A stretch of 64,000 nucleotides of DNA from contig JAJVDF010000417.1 of assembly GCA_022410635.1 (NCBI GenBank), forward strand, positions 1,081,926-1,145,925, written 5' to 3'. The stretch comes from Tretioscincus oriximinensis (Eukaryota; Chordata; Lepidosauria; Squamata; Gymnophthalmidae). Shown piece after piece: positions 1 through 11,546 of this stretch (the first letter of the stretch is position 1; each line of letters opens with the position of its first letter). The notes under the pieces were generated by a model. It was not told where the DNA came from and ran no database searches. It was given only the letters and a program-made list of their open reading frames with translations. The position numbers were made by a program, and so were the translations under genes.

Positions 1-104
1 GCTGTGTGTAGTCTGTTGCTGGCTGAAAAGTGCTACCTCACTCTCTGCGCCTACTATCTATCTTCTAATGATAGAAAAAGATACCAATCTTAACATGGTG
101 TGCA

Positions 105-178
105 TGGACACGCGATAGCTATATTCCAGGATATAACTTTATAGCGGTTTTTAAATCGGCGTGTGCAGGCAGCCTAAG
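105..178. mobile_element. half copy of a foldback MITE-like element
   Basis: This short stretch matches the right half of the element at about 33560-33640. Both run from a GTGCA-GACAC start through TATATTCC-GATAT, a CGGTTTTTA block, then CGTGTG and a GCAG end. The right end reads GGCAGCC followed by TAA. That fits a terminal inverted repeat of the GGCTGC type seen in other copies in this window. No protein is encoded and the left half is not visible here. Confidence 0.5.
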
Positions 179-179
179 T

Positions 180-1423
180 ATTCCACTCTAAACAGCATGT
201 CTTATCTATGCCCAATTGAATTGTTAATATTTCAAGAAATATATGATGAATGAGGCTGAAGGCCATTTAAAACAAGCCTGTTTTCTAATACATAATTTAG
301 GCTGTGCCACTATTGCATAACAATGACACCTTAGGTGAAGATAGTTTTTGTTATTGCCAATGGAAAACAATTGCCCTCAGGGTCTGATTAAGGTGTTTTT
401 ACTAAATAATGGAGTCACAAGCATATATTCACCAGTTCCATGTATTCAAATAGAAAAGAAACTAATGAAGCATCGCTGGCTTGAACACCTATTGGTGTGT
501 TCTTTATTATTTTTTCTCCTTAAGCATTAATGAAGTGCAATTATAGTTTCTAGTTGTTTTGTCTAGGACATGCATTATTCCAACAAAGAATAGTTTCAAG
601 TCACAACATTTTCCCTTCTCAAATGGCAAACTTGCTTGCAAGTATGTAAATGAAGAGCAGCAGAGAAGAGCCCGGAGATATTAACATCTGTGTGAATGAA
701 GCAACCATTTCACAATTCAGTGGACCTTAAACAAAGCAGACATTCAAAGCTGTTCAGTACATGGGGCGGATTTTTAAATATGTTCAATTACCGCTTGTCG
801 CCCAGCTGTCACCAGAGCACAGCTTCTGTAACACCAGGGATTTTACATTGACATTGCCTGCATGTAAAAACGGTGTTTCTCAGGAACCGCAGGCTCGCAT
901 ACTAAAACTGCTCATTATTCACACACACACAGAAGAATTACAATTCACAGCTTCTGTGCTACGGATTGATTTATAAGGGATCTAGTATGAGGTATACATG
1001 ATGCAGAAATTAAATAGACAGAATGTTGCTTTGCTCCAATTTACTGGGGTTCTCTCCCCTTCCCCCCCCCCCCATAAAAAGAAGAGAAGTTGGAGGAAAA
1101 GTTTGCTGAGGAGAAGGTAGAACATAAAGTTATATAGGAAAATTGGCATTATTTCCTTTATATCACTTTTTCAATACTTTAATAGTGAAACTCTTTCCGA
1201 AAATTGAAATATTGCTTCAGAAACTATGGTTTGAAAGTTTCCAAACTCTTTTTTGTTGGCACAAATTAAAATTCATAAAACAGGTTTGATCAGACAGGAA
1301 GAAAACAACTTTTAAACAGCATGGCTGCTTGTTATCTTGTTTAATTCTATTTAAATAAATAGGGTTTTTCCCCTCATAACCCAGTTGTATTCAACTGTAG
1401 AACTTCAATTGTATCTCTTATAA
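180..1423. other. AT-rich stretch without a recognised gene
   Basis: I see only short chance ORFs, a C homopolymer near 1063-1074 and a short CA run near 923. No repeat family, splice-flanked ORF or RNA gene is recognisable. Confidence 0.5.
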
Positions 1424-1425
1424 TA

Positions 1426-1627
1426 CAGGGTGCTTCAAAAAAATGTATACACACTGTGAACTTCCATAGAAAATTTATTTACTGTTCCACAAAGTTAAAT
1501 TTCAGGAAATTAGAAAGCTTAAAGTCCAATGTAAATAAAATGTAAATAACAAATGTTAATACTGTTCAAATTGGTGACCTACATCGTATGGAAGTTCAAA
1601 GTGTGTATACATTTTTGAAGCACCCTG
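1426..1627 (+). mobile_element. mariner-type MITE, copy A
   Basis: The 202-bp element begins CAGGGTGCTTCAAAAA and ends with the complementary TTTTTGAAGCACCCTG. A TA dinucleotide flanks each side (1424-1425 and 1628-1629), the target duplication expected of Tc1/mariner transposases. The terminal inverted repeats extend about 30 bp through TGTATACACACT. The interior is AT-rich and has no transposase ORF, so this is a non-autonomous element. A very similar copy in inverse orientation lies at 57922-58112. Confidence 0.85.
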
Positions 1628-1629
1628 TA

Positions 1630-2239
1630 TTGTTATTAATCATTAAGTGTATTGCTATACTCACTCCCTTACCTTATCAAGTGGTGTAAGTTACCGTCAT
1701 ATATAATTCTATGTCATCTGACATCAAAATTCTAAAATGTCCTAGAAAATAAACCCAAGACTGTTAGTTATTAACAGTAAAAAAACCAGAGATGCCATTT
1801 AAACATGTCACTCGGTAAAAATGATCTCCTTATAAAATATAGGTTTTGACTCCAAAATACAGTTGTATTAAACTTGAATCATTTTAACTTGTTAAAAATA
1901 AAAACAAACAAAAAACCCTAAACCACAAATTAATTTGGAAGAAGATAGTTCAAACTGATCTGAACCAGGGAGTGTTTACTCACGATCAAACTGACAGTGC
2001 ATAAACGTAAAAATAATGGTTTGCTTAGAATAAAAATGAACTATATGGTTTTTTATTCAAATTTGAACCAAACTGAGCAAACAATCCTGTTTTACTTAAT
2101 TCCTTGACAAAGGTTCATAATAAAATGAAATAAAAAATGAAATATTTTTTTAACAAAGTGCTATTGCTGATGAACTTAAAATCTTTTGTTTCAAACCAGG
2201 AGACTGAGTCAAATTATGTGGTTTTAAGAAGATTAATGT
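1630..2239. other. unrecognised AT-rich stretch
   Basis: No gene or recognised repeat. The 1950-2080 part has several AACTGA/GAACCA-type words that recur near 16740-16900 and 32700-32810, possibly decayed copies of one dispersed repeat. This is weak. Confidence 0.35.
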
Positions 2240-2755
2240 CACATCCCAGGGCAGATAGCCTGTTTTCCCCAGACAGCAGCTCTAAAGGTACAGGAAAGCT
2301 AACCAGATGCAAACTGGGCTGGTTGGTTGAACGTACTGGGACTGCAGTCCACAGATCAGTTCTAAAACCCCTGTGGCACAATCAGTCCCACATAAGAGTT
2401 ACCAGCAAAATGATAAAACAGGGAGAATAGTCAAGAGTTAGCCAAGGTCGAATCCAAAGAGACAACAAAACCGTCGGGACAAGATTTATGCTAGGTCAGA
2501 TACAATTCAGGGACAAAACACACATAAGTTACAAACAAACTCTTTCAACAGATATTCGACAAATTGCTTCCAGCAAGGCACAACCTTGAGCAGCTGGTTT
2601 ATATACTTAGCTCTGGCTGCTGATCTGAACCAGCTGTCTCATCAAGGAGTGCTGACTCATCAGGGAGTGGATCTTAAGGATTGATATCAGCCTCAAATTC
2701 CTCATCTGAGAGCTCACAGCTCTGCAATACAGGGCTGCTCGTGACAATTAAACCT
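2240..2755 (-). repeat. possible LTR-like promoter block (retroelement remnant)
   Basis: On the minus strand this GC-richer block contains a TATATAAACC box-like word (near 2597-2607) followed by about 350 bp without ORFs. That resembles the promoter part of a retroelement LTR. No TG...CA boundaries, primer-binding site or coding region are visible, so the family is unassigned. It directly abuts the CR1 3' end at 2756. Confidence 0.25.
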
Positions 2756-3112
2756 GGACCAGTTCAGGATATTTACACTTTTTCCCCATAGAACCGAGGT
2801 TCGGACTCTATCCAGAGGGTCATCAGCCTGTGGAATTTTCTTCCTGAAGAGCTAGTGGTAGCTAACAACTTGGATAGTTTCAAGATGGGACTAGACAGGT
2901 TTATGGACACAAAGGGTATAAATGGGAACTAGGATGGATGTCTGGATGCTGCTTCCGGGATGGAGCAACAGGCAGGACTCCTGAAATACCATTTGCAGGG
3001 AGTCATGAACAGGAGCATATTTTGCTTTCCTCTGTTCAGACTGCCCTGGTGCATCTGGTGGGCCTCTCTGTGACACAGAATGCTGGCTCTTCTTATGTTC
3101 TTATGAACCTAT
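2756..3112 (+). mobile_element. CR1-clade LINE, 3' end (5'-truncated)
   Basis: The first part translates as the extreme C-terminus of a CR1-type ORF2. Residues around SDSIQRVISLWNFLPEEL are followed by DSFKMGLDRFMD (about 2800-2905). A 3' UTR follows, ending in a CTCTTCTTATGTTCTTATG-type tail. Related 3' ends occur at 22180, 52385 and 60010 in this window. It is a short, 5'-truncated, non-coding copy. Confidence 0.75.
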
Positions 3113-3115
3113 TTG

Positions 3116-4256
3116 GATTTGAATCAAATACTATATGGTACAGTACAGGCTGAACCATTATTATTAGAGTTATGCATGCCTACGTTAATAAATACAAGCT
3201 TAAATAATATCACATTTTCTTGCTAGATTTTGTAGGATTTGTAAGAGGTTTCCTTATGGCAAATATTCTAATATGATTTTGGATTTGCAGATTAAAATAG
3301 CACAATCCAACAGATAATGTTAATTAATTCCAGACTTGGATCACTTAAATAAATAACTAAGCTTATATTGATTCTTAAGACAACCAAATTACTTAGAAAG
3401 TCTCACAGTCAGGGAATGAGTAATTCTTAGGGCTTTCAGGAAAATAATTTAATAATTCCTTCTACATTAATCTTTTCCCTTTCCAAACCTTTAAACAGAT
3501 TATTATAGTAAATGAATAGAACAACTACAAATCAGCCGAGTAAAGCTTTAGTGTGGATAAGTAAACATTAACAGTTTGAAAGCTTTTCCAGTTGATGGGA
3601 AACTGAGATTGAAAATTGTCAGTTATCATGTTGAGATGAAAGTTTATTCTGAGATAAAAAAGACATATAACGGTTAGAAAAGTATAATTTGTATAGCCAA
3701 AGAGTATTTATCTTAGTGACAACTGTGATCTCTAACACAGCATTAGTTTTTTTTAAAAAAATCTACCTTTTTTAATGTTGTATATAGTGCCTTGAATCAA
3801 ATGTCACTTCAAAAGACCATCAGATTTTTTGCTCATTAAGATTTGTATATTTAATTATATTAAAAGTTTATAGTTACTTTATAGCTTGAGGATCTCTTTG
3901 TGTCTTGCAAGTGAGCATACCAAGATGTGGAAGCATCTCATTGCTTTTCTTTTCATAAAAGGAAATCCAGTAGCAAAGCTTGACAAGTTTTGTGTTTGCG
4001 TATGTGTGTGCGTTTATGTTTTACTTTTCTTTTTCTACAAGATACAGATATAAATACTATTTGCAATGTGAGTAGGAAAAAATCTTCATAAAAATATTAT
4101 ATGTGTAAATTTAAATCTCAGCCATTTGAAGGAACCAAGAATGTTTATTTTGGATATTTTCTTTTTTGCTCATGTTAATGTTGACCTATCTCAGGGAATA
4201 TTCCATTCTATATCAAAGCTAGGACATTTCAGTCCTATATCAAAGCAGTTTGATAT
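3116..4256. other. AT-rich stretch without recognised features
   Basis: No ORF of note, no recognised repeat. Low-complexity T and A runs only. Confidence 0.5.
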
Positions 4257-4476
4257 GGGAGCCAGTTTGGTCTTGTGTAAAAAATATTAAACTCTTATCT
4301 GGAAGTCTCATAGTTGCATTCTGCACTCTTCCATGAAACTAGATGGGTGACCTTGAGCTAATCACAGTTCTCTGAAGTTCTCTCAGCCCCACATGCTGAT
4401 AAAGTGTCTGTTGTGAAGTAAAGAACCAGTTACATAAACTGCTTTGAGTCCCTTCAGGTTGAGAAAAGTAGAGCAA
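4257..4476 (+). mobile_element. Sauria-type SINE
   Basis: The element starts with GGAGCCAG-TTGGTCTTGTG and continues with GGGTGACCTTGAGCTAATCA, then CAGTTCTCTGAAGTTCTCTC and AGCCCCAC. It ends in the AAACTGCTTTGAGTCCCTTC-type tail shared with BovB LINEs. This order matches the Sauria SINE family of squamates as I remember it. SINEs of this kind are transcribed by RNA polymerase III and moved by BovB RT. The copy is diverged and lacks an obvious simple-repeat tail. Confidence 0.75.
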
Positions 4477-4704
4477 CTGCAATGGGGCGAGCTGGGCTGC
4501 ATCTTAAGTCTTTGCAGGAGCAGGGTTAAGATATCANAGCTGCAAAGCGTTTATTGCCTTGGTGGATGGATGACTGTTATATAGGAAGAATAGCANCTGA
4601 GCTATCTTGTATTAGCAACGTTTCTTTTACTTTAGAAGCCACTGGTGCTGTATGCGTTTTGGCTTGGGAAAAAAACCCTCCTCTCCATTCCTTACATTCA
4701 TATA

Positions 4705-4790
4705 TTGTTGTTTTAATACGCTAAATCACTTTTATTGTTAACTGCCCTGAGACCTTCGGGCAGTATAAAAACATAAATAAATAATAAATT
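4705..4790 (+). mobile_element. L2 LINE 3' tail only
   Basis: TTAACTGCCCTGAGACCTTC then GGGCAGTATAAAAA and an (AAATA)-rich tail. This is the 3' terminal stem-loop (GCCCTGA...GGGC) and simple repeat seen at the end of the L2 copies at 42197, 45550 and 50864. No coding part is left. Confidence 0.7.
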
Positions 4791-5189
4791 TAAAGCAATT
4801 CTTTTGGATCAGAAAAAAAAAATGTCATGATACAAAATTACTGTATGCTTATTTAAACAGAGCACAAACTCAGTCTTATTTTATCGTTTATGTTTATTGA
4901 AGAAAACATTTTCTTTTTCAATTACTTTATTTAGATAACTAACTAAACTTATGTTTTGCAGTTTGGGGGAGATAACAAGGCCAGGCACTACACAACTTGT
5001 CTATTATTGAGGAAAATGAAAAAGTAGTGAGGCATTGAATCACTGAATCGTTTTGCTTTACAGCATATTTAGATGCAATAAAAAGAACTAGATTGATTAC
5101 AACTAAGAAGTATGGGCTTCATCAGCAAGAGCTGGGTTTTTTTCTGCATTTTAATGTTATTCCAGATTAAAGCACTACAGTTCCATCCA

Positions 5190-5720
5190 CGTATATCTGT
5201 GACATCCTCAGAACTGGATCTTGGGAGTGGGCAAAGGGGGGTAAAGCCCAGGGCGCCAGGTGGACGGCCATTTATTGGGGGTGGCAAATAGCCAGCCATT
5301 TAAATTTAAAATTTTCCCTGTTGTGTCTGCTGGGAATGCCCCAGCATTAGAAGCCATGTACTGCACATGTCCCAGGCACCACCACAAGTCGCCGCTGCCA
5401 CACGCCATTGTGTTGTTGCTCTGCTGCTCTGCATGCGNTGCCACCTGTCTGTCTGTGTGCTGCTTTGCCTGTCTGCCCCAGGCTGCTACTGCAGCCTCTG
5501 TATAGGCAGCTGAGATTGGGAGGCTGAGCGCACAGGGCAGTGCTCACTTCACCACCTAAATACAGACAGGTGGGCCTGGCACTTTAAGGAGGCAGAGAGC
5601 CTCTGGCCGCCGCCATTGTTGCCCACCACCCACCAAAGCTGAGCACCTCAGGAGATTGGAACAGGAAGCCCTGCCCAACCCAAGTTTGCTACTTCGCTTT
5701 CAGGACCCCACCAAGAGGAA
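5190..5720. repeat. GC-rich unclassified dispersed-repeat-like block
   Basis: The block is clearly richer in G and C than its surroundings, with CAG/CTG-rich words, a GGGCGCCAGG word near 5250 and no coherent long ORF. Sharp composition edges suggest an inserted element, perhaps a non-autonomous DNA transposon. Terminal inverted repeats are not visible, so I leave it unclassified. Confidence 0.35.
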
Positions 5721-6590
5721 GATGAACNGACAGTAGGTTCCCTTAATCTCCTCTTAAATGCATTTGGGAAACAGGGGACCTAGCTATTTTAATTTATTTA
5801 AATTATAGTAACCAGACAGGGATTAGGAAGAAGGGGGTGGCGGCGGCAAGCGAAGGGAAGCTGAAAATTTAATGCGAGTTTGTTGCTTTTATTTACTTTC
5901 TTATTCCCCACACAAACACAGTCAGCTGAACTGACTCTAGAAAATAGCCTCAACTACCTCACTTTTATATCCTTCCTCTCTTACTTAAGAGGAGCTCTGT
6001 TGCTTGGGGCCAGAACTCATCTATTCCAGGCTTCTGCCTCTCCCTGTGGCCCATCAATTACACCTGTGCATCTCAAGCAGTAGAAGGCAAAGCTTTCTTT
6101 CCTTCCTATGGAGATAGGAACACTTTAATCCTGAATCCTGGATTCAGAAAACTGGCAATAGCAGTAGCAAGAATACCATTAAAAAGTAAAAAGGTATATA
6201 GCTTACATCTGGCCTCAAGTATTCGTTTTAGTCTTTTTTGCGGATTAGTCTGGAATCATTGGAATCCAGAATGTGTGATANCCTGTTAAAAACCGTGTTT
6301 TATGGTTTTAAGTGGCATTTCTGCCAGCTTTTGTGCACCACTACTGATAACATGTTTGTTTTCAGCGTTATGGTTCTTGGTTGCATTTCTGCCTGCTTTT
6401 CTGTGCTGCTTCTACAAATGTATGAATTAAGAACTATCTAAGGACATCACAGATTCAAGAACGACTGGTTAATCTTGGGGTGCTCGCCATAGAATCAGAT
6501 ATCATTGTCAGCCCTGATTTTCAGAATATATAAATTTTTGACTTGCAGATTTATATGTTGTGTATTCATTGGGCTTATGCATTTTATCAG
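5721..6590. other. no recognised feature
   Basis: Only short chance ORFs; no known repeat or RNA gene seen. Confidence 0.45.
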
Positions 6591-6850
6591 GAATCGTACA
6601 GGAAATGTGCTGGGGCCGAAAGTAAAAGCATTTGTGATGTCACTTCTGGAAATGGTGGCCTGACTGAAGTGGCACTACAAATGATGTCACTTCTGGAATC
6701 TGCTTCCAGGAATGGCACCCAGAGTGACATCACTTCCTGTCCTGCCCTGGAAGTGACATCACTTCCTTTTCTGCATGGAAGGGTTTGGGGGAGGGGGGCG
6801 TAAAGGTTTTTGCAGCCGAGGGGCGTCATATACCCCAAATACGGCCCTGG
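6590..6850. repeat. repeat block with four TGA..TCACTTC motifs
   Basis: Four copies of a near-identical word occur: GTGATGTCACTTCTGG (6634), TGATGTCACTTCTGG (6682) and GTGACATCACTTCCT (6724 and 6753). The block ends in a GGGGCGTCATATACCCC-type word. It is G/C-richer than its flanks and probably a dispersed repeat. The motif resembles a CRE-like core next to an ETS-like ACTTCC, but that reading is inference. Confidence 0.5.
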
Positions 6851-9222
6851 ACATCCTAGTAAATAACCTGTGATATCTTGAACATCCTATGATGTCCTAT
6901 CGAAGCTAGAGGCACACTAAGAATTGGACCCCATGAAGAAAGGGAGATCACCATGGATCTTGTATTACTGCTGCATTTTCTAGCAGTTTGATTTCTCCAC
7001 CACTGCTGCAGTGTGGGAAATTTGAACTGCTTTCAAAAGACAGCAGCAGCTACAATGCTGGAAACCTGCAGAGATCTCCCCACGCACACCATGGAGCCCG
7101 ATCCTTTGGTATAGTTCTGGCTTACCAGGGAACCAGAAAACACCCAGGGGGTCACTCCCCCCCCCCCCTAGTTTTATGCAAGAGAAAACATGAACAAAAC
7201 CAGGGATTTTTTTTAAAAAGCCATGCTACCTGTGTGAACTTAGTAGGCAATCAGTGGGACTAAAATGGAACAGGGAAGGATGAGAATGGTGAAATGAATT
7301 TAGATTAACTTTGCTGTTCTCCAANCCACTTCTTTTCCCCCAGTCAGGATGGGACTATACAGTGTGGAAAATTGTGAATAGATTACCATGAAAAGAAAGC
7401 AGGCAATAAGAACTGAAGGACCAAAACTACCCGATGGCTGAAGCATAGATATGTAAGATAGGTATAAGTATCTGAGGATTAAATAGTAACCATGGTGAAG
7501 ATGATTTTTTAAAAGAACAAAAAAACAACAACACCCTAGCATCAGCAAATTACCTTCAGAGGGTTAAAATAGATCTTCAAGGAACAATAGTGAAGTAAAT
7601 ATACTTGTATTTTATATGTGATGCATATTGAAAGTTCATGAAACCAACACATTTCAGAATATATTTTTTTTTCTCAGAAAGGCCCATTACATTCTTAGAA
7701 GTTCAACTTTCAACAAAGTTCAGCAGCTTATAATAAGGGTGTTTGAGTCTGACTAAAGCTTCCTTCAACCCATCTTAAAATACTGATGTTTCAGAAATTG
7801 AACCTCATTGAAATAGTGTGCCAAAATCTTACATTCATGCTCAAAGGCCCTTCAATGTGACTGAATAAAAGTGATTTTTCGAGCACCAGTTGGCAGAAAT
7901 TCCTTCAAAATGACATGATTGATTCTCTATTTATCAAAAACGTTTTGTTGCAATAATTGCAGTTAAAGGTTAGGAAATTATTTAGACAATTAGGTAACAT
8001 AGACATTAGGTAACCTTTTTCTTCATTTAAGGATCTTCTGAAAAATATCTTTTGAGTTCATTCAGGTAGTGTTTGACCCATTTTGAATTTTGCTTGATCT
8101 GGAGCAAAAGTAATAAATATGCAAAAAACAGAAGCAACCAAGAAGGGGATTTTTTTTAATGGCACTATATCTTTAACAAAAAAAAACCCTTGCACCCATT
8201 GGTACATGTGGGGGGTTAGGGCATATTGAACTGATGGAGCAGAAGTATAAGGATTAAGAATAAAACACTAAGAGGAAGCAAAATAGGGAGAGCAAGTGGT
8301 AAGGGACACATTTATTACTATTCAAATGGAAAGTTAGATAGCTTTAAAGTCAGCTTTAGTGAGCTTACAGTAGCCCTGATGTTTGACTCCAACTCATCAT
8401 TGAGATACTGAGCCAAAATAAAGAAAAGAAGCTTGTACATTTCATGAGTATTTAAAGCTTTCAACTACACATTCTTTGGTTGGAAAGTGCATGCACTGAC
8501 ATTTAAAAAAGCAATTCCTCTGATCAAATTCCTGTACATTTTNGTAGTGCAGTCTTCCAGATAAAGTATTTCACTTCTAATTTTTAAAAGCCTTGGCATG
8601 GTTCTGTCCTTCCATACTTCTATCATCCTCTTCCTTAGAGGAGCATCAAAAGCAGTAAAAAGGATGGGGGTGGGGTTGTTGCATGAAAAAGTATTTCATA
8701 ATTTTGCAGAGTAATAAAAAAAAACATAGGAGAGGAATTATTTTGTGTTTTAAATGTTAAGTACAAGGGGGGGGGGGATACTGTAATTAAAAATGTCCTC
8801 TGTATTTTTTCATTTATTAGTTAAATATCCATAAATAAATAAATAAACAAATAAATAAATAAGCAGTAACCATACTGCAATTAAAGGACTGGATAAATTA
8901 TCATACTTGAACATAGACTGATGCGATATCTCTCAAAAATTATGTCTGTGCACTTACCGATCCATTAGGATCAGTACAGAACCCTAAATAGTACATTTCT
9001 CTGTTCTGTTCCTCTTAACTTTTTTACTACATATGACTTCAATCAATTCTGATATCAATCATGCTGCATAAATCCCAGCAAGAGAAATTACTTATGTAAA
9101 TGAAAATGTGGTGGGAACTTTGGTTCATTTAAAGAGTGCTAGCTTTCCTCTTCAAATTGATTTTTAAGAAATCTAAGACACACGGAATAAAACACACAAA
9201 TCATTGCTGGAATTCAAATTTC

Positions 9223-9253
<31 letters not shown>

Positions 9254-9880
9254 CCCCCCCCCCCCCTTCTCTGTCAAATTGTAATTCAGAAGTCAAGACA
9301 TAACACGTTCTGCAAAATGTTGTGCTGGTCCAAAGACAGAGATACAAATGGTATTTAAATTTCCATTAAAAAGGGTTTATGTTAATTTCCCCAAACACCT
9401 ATTATAACAAATGGCAATGATCTCAACCACCCACCACATGCAGAGATTCTAATAGAATCAGCCAACAACAACAAACTGAATGTGGAGATTTGAAGGTTAC
9501 ACTTGCCACTTCCAATTTTGGAAAACTACAGTGGCAGATGCTTGGCCTTGAATGTCTGCCAGAACTGAAACTCTTGTTTTGTCATGCATTTCAATTGGTA
9601 GGCAGAACACAACATTTTCGGCTTTTTGCCATTTCTCAAACTCTCAGCTAAATACAAATATAAACATATATTACACTACCGCAAAACAAATAGTTAAAAA
9701 GAAGATTAATATAATATTCAAATTTTTGGAGACCTTTAATGTGTGCCATCTCTAAATATTTATGGGTCTTAAATTACTACCAATAAATGTTTTTTATTTC
9801 ATAATACCTATGGTCATCTTCTGATAGTATCTGCATTCAATAGAACTTTAAAGTTTTGTGTGTGATTAGCTTTATTTTGG
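6851..9880. other. AT-rich DNA with simple repeats only
   Basis: No gene or transposon is recognised. Simple repeats: C run 7158-7170, G run 8766-8778, (AATA)n about 8833-8862, and (CT)n followed by a C run at about 9226-9266. Confidence 0.5.
9226..9266. repeat. (CT)n plus poly-C microsatellite
   Basis: About 13 CT units run directly into a 14-base C homopolymer. Confidence 0.9.
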
Positions 9881-9993
9881 ACTGACAGGTTAAGAGAGAT
9901 TTGCTGGTGGACGGCCATTTGGCAGGAAGGAGTGACAACCATTTAAGTGAACATCTTTTATTAAACTTAAATTAACAATTTCCAAAAACCAGC

Positions 9994-10157
9994 GCTTCTT
10001 AACAATAATCAAAAACCCGCACAACAAACAGAAGGTACTTATCAACAATAACATTAAACCCAAGTGGANTTAAACCTAAAGTGGAGGAAATCGGCCATGG
10101 CTGAAATTAAGTAGGAGAGCGGAAGGCGCAGCGTCTTGGAATGACGGTCCCTGTCAG
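9994..10157 (+). repeat. PLE inverted arm, left
   Basis: Inverted repeat partner of 13955-14118, equal in length (164 bp) and highly similar with scattered substitutions. It starts at GCTTCTTAACAATAATC and ends at GTCCCTGTCAG. Confidence 0.88.
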
Positions 10158-10187
10158 CCCCTTTATGGGCTGACCCCGGGACAAAAA

Positions 10188-10230
10188 ACAAACAACCACA
10201 CCTCTCCTCTGCAAAACCAAGGAATACAAA
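10188..10230 (+). repeat. PLE 43-bp direct repeat, left copy
   Basis: Direct repeat of 13844-13886. It lies about 30 bp inside the left inverted arm. Confidence 0.9.
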
Positions 10231-10481
10231 TGAGGCAGAATCAGTATCAATATAAAAGTATATATAAAAGTAAACAGTGGCAAAAAACCACAAATAAAAT
10301 ATCACAATATAAAAAACACACAGAATATCAAATATAAAAGTAAAAAATGTCCAACAAAGCTCATTGTTCAGAGAAGCATTCCCAAAATTCAGAGACTGGA
10401 GTGAGAGAAGAGCACAGTCTACGAGGGATGAAGGTGGAATAATCCAAACAATCCACGAAGGGAGGAGAAAGAATTCAAATG

Positions 10482-10525
10482 GTGCCAGATGCTTTTCGAC
10501 CAGATACGGTCTTCCTCAGTGGCAC
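10482..10525 (-). ncRNA. hammerhead-ribozyme-like motif in the PLE 3' region
   Basis: Read on the minus strand: stem I strand GUGCCA (10525-10520), core CUGAGGA (10519-10513, fits CUGANGA), one extra A, stem II GACC-GUAUCU-GGUC (10511-10498), GAAA (10497-10494), a very short stem III region ending AUC (cleavage-site type UH), and stem I partner UGGCAC (10487-10482). Stem I is six perfect pairs. Minimal hammerheads with a tiny helix III are known in PLE terminal regions. The extra A before stem II is unusual, so activity is uncertain. Confidence 0.6.
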
Positions 10526-10781
10526 TATTGGTGAAATATCATAGACAATGTAAGTAACATTACATATATATATATAATACAATACAATACCAAAAGTTTT
10601 AAATACACAGGGATATGTACTTACATAGTCACAATACAGCACTCAAGACAATATAGGTATTTATGTGAAGGTACGAGTATACATTTTTGAGAGTGCCTCA
10701 CACTTTCAATCACTGGTAGAAATAATTTAAAAGATACAATGAAATCACATTACAATCTTATATAACCAGGCTAAGTACTTT

Positions 10782-11546
10782 CTAAAAATCCTGATTCTGC
10801 AAATTTATATCTTCATTCAAACCTACTGGGCTGAGAGTGTTTAATCTATGTATCCACCTAAGTTCCAATTTTTCTAGAGAATTGCCCTGATTTACATTGG
10901 TCACACAGTCAACACACCAAAATTTTAGGTCATCACAGGAGTGGTTATATTCCATAAAATGCTGAACCATGGGTGCTTGTATTTTACCATTTCTAATACA
11001 GCTCCTGTGTTCTATAATTCTAGTCTTAACCTTTCAATTTGTCATCCCAACATATATTTTTGGACATGGGCATTGTACAATATATATAATACCTTTACTC
11101 TTACAGTTGAAAAACTTTGTAATATCATATGTCCTCTTATCCGTATTGTTATAAAAAACCTTGGACACAAGACAGTATTTACAGACAGTACAATTGCCAC
11201 AGCTAAACATGCCACCTGGGATTGACTTCATATGTATATGGGATGGTTTTAAATTGGCAGTGACTACAAAGTCTCTGATATTTTTAGCTCTCTTAAAGGC
11301 AAATAAAGGAGGGGATCTACAACCCGGTACATCCTCTAGTAGATGTCAATATTTCAGAATGGAGTTTTTAATCCTGGAGGAATATGTGTCGAACGTAAGT
11401 GGAATACACATTCTATCTTCATGCTTTTTATCCACATTTATATCTAAGAGTTTTTTTCTATTTGTTCTTTGTGCTCTTATTTTGTCCTTTGTCACCAAAT
11501 GACTAGGATAACCTTTTTCTAAAAATTGGCAACTTGTAATATATGA
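10782..11546 (-). pseudogene. PLE connector and GIY-YIG endonuclease (broken)
   Basis: Below the RT stop, the connector typical of PLEs is readable in the same frame. The endonuclease follows, with a Cys-rich start (CGNCTVCKYC) and the GIY-YIG equivalent GIIYIVQCPCPKIYVGMT (about 11040-11090). After a break comes LEKLELRWIHRLNTLSP with GLNEDIN (about 10795-10880), the usual C-terminus. The nuclease would nick target DNA to prime reverse transcription. The GIY-YIG half and the C-terminal half are no longer in one open frame. Confidence 0.85.
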
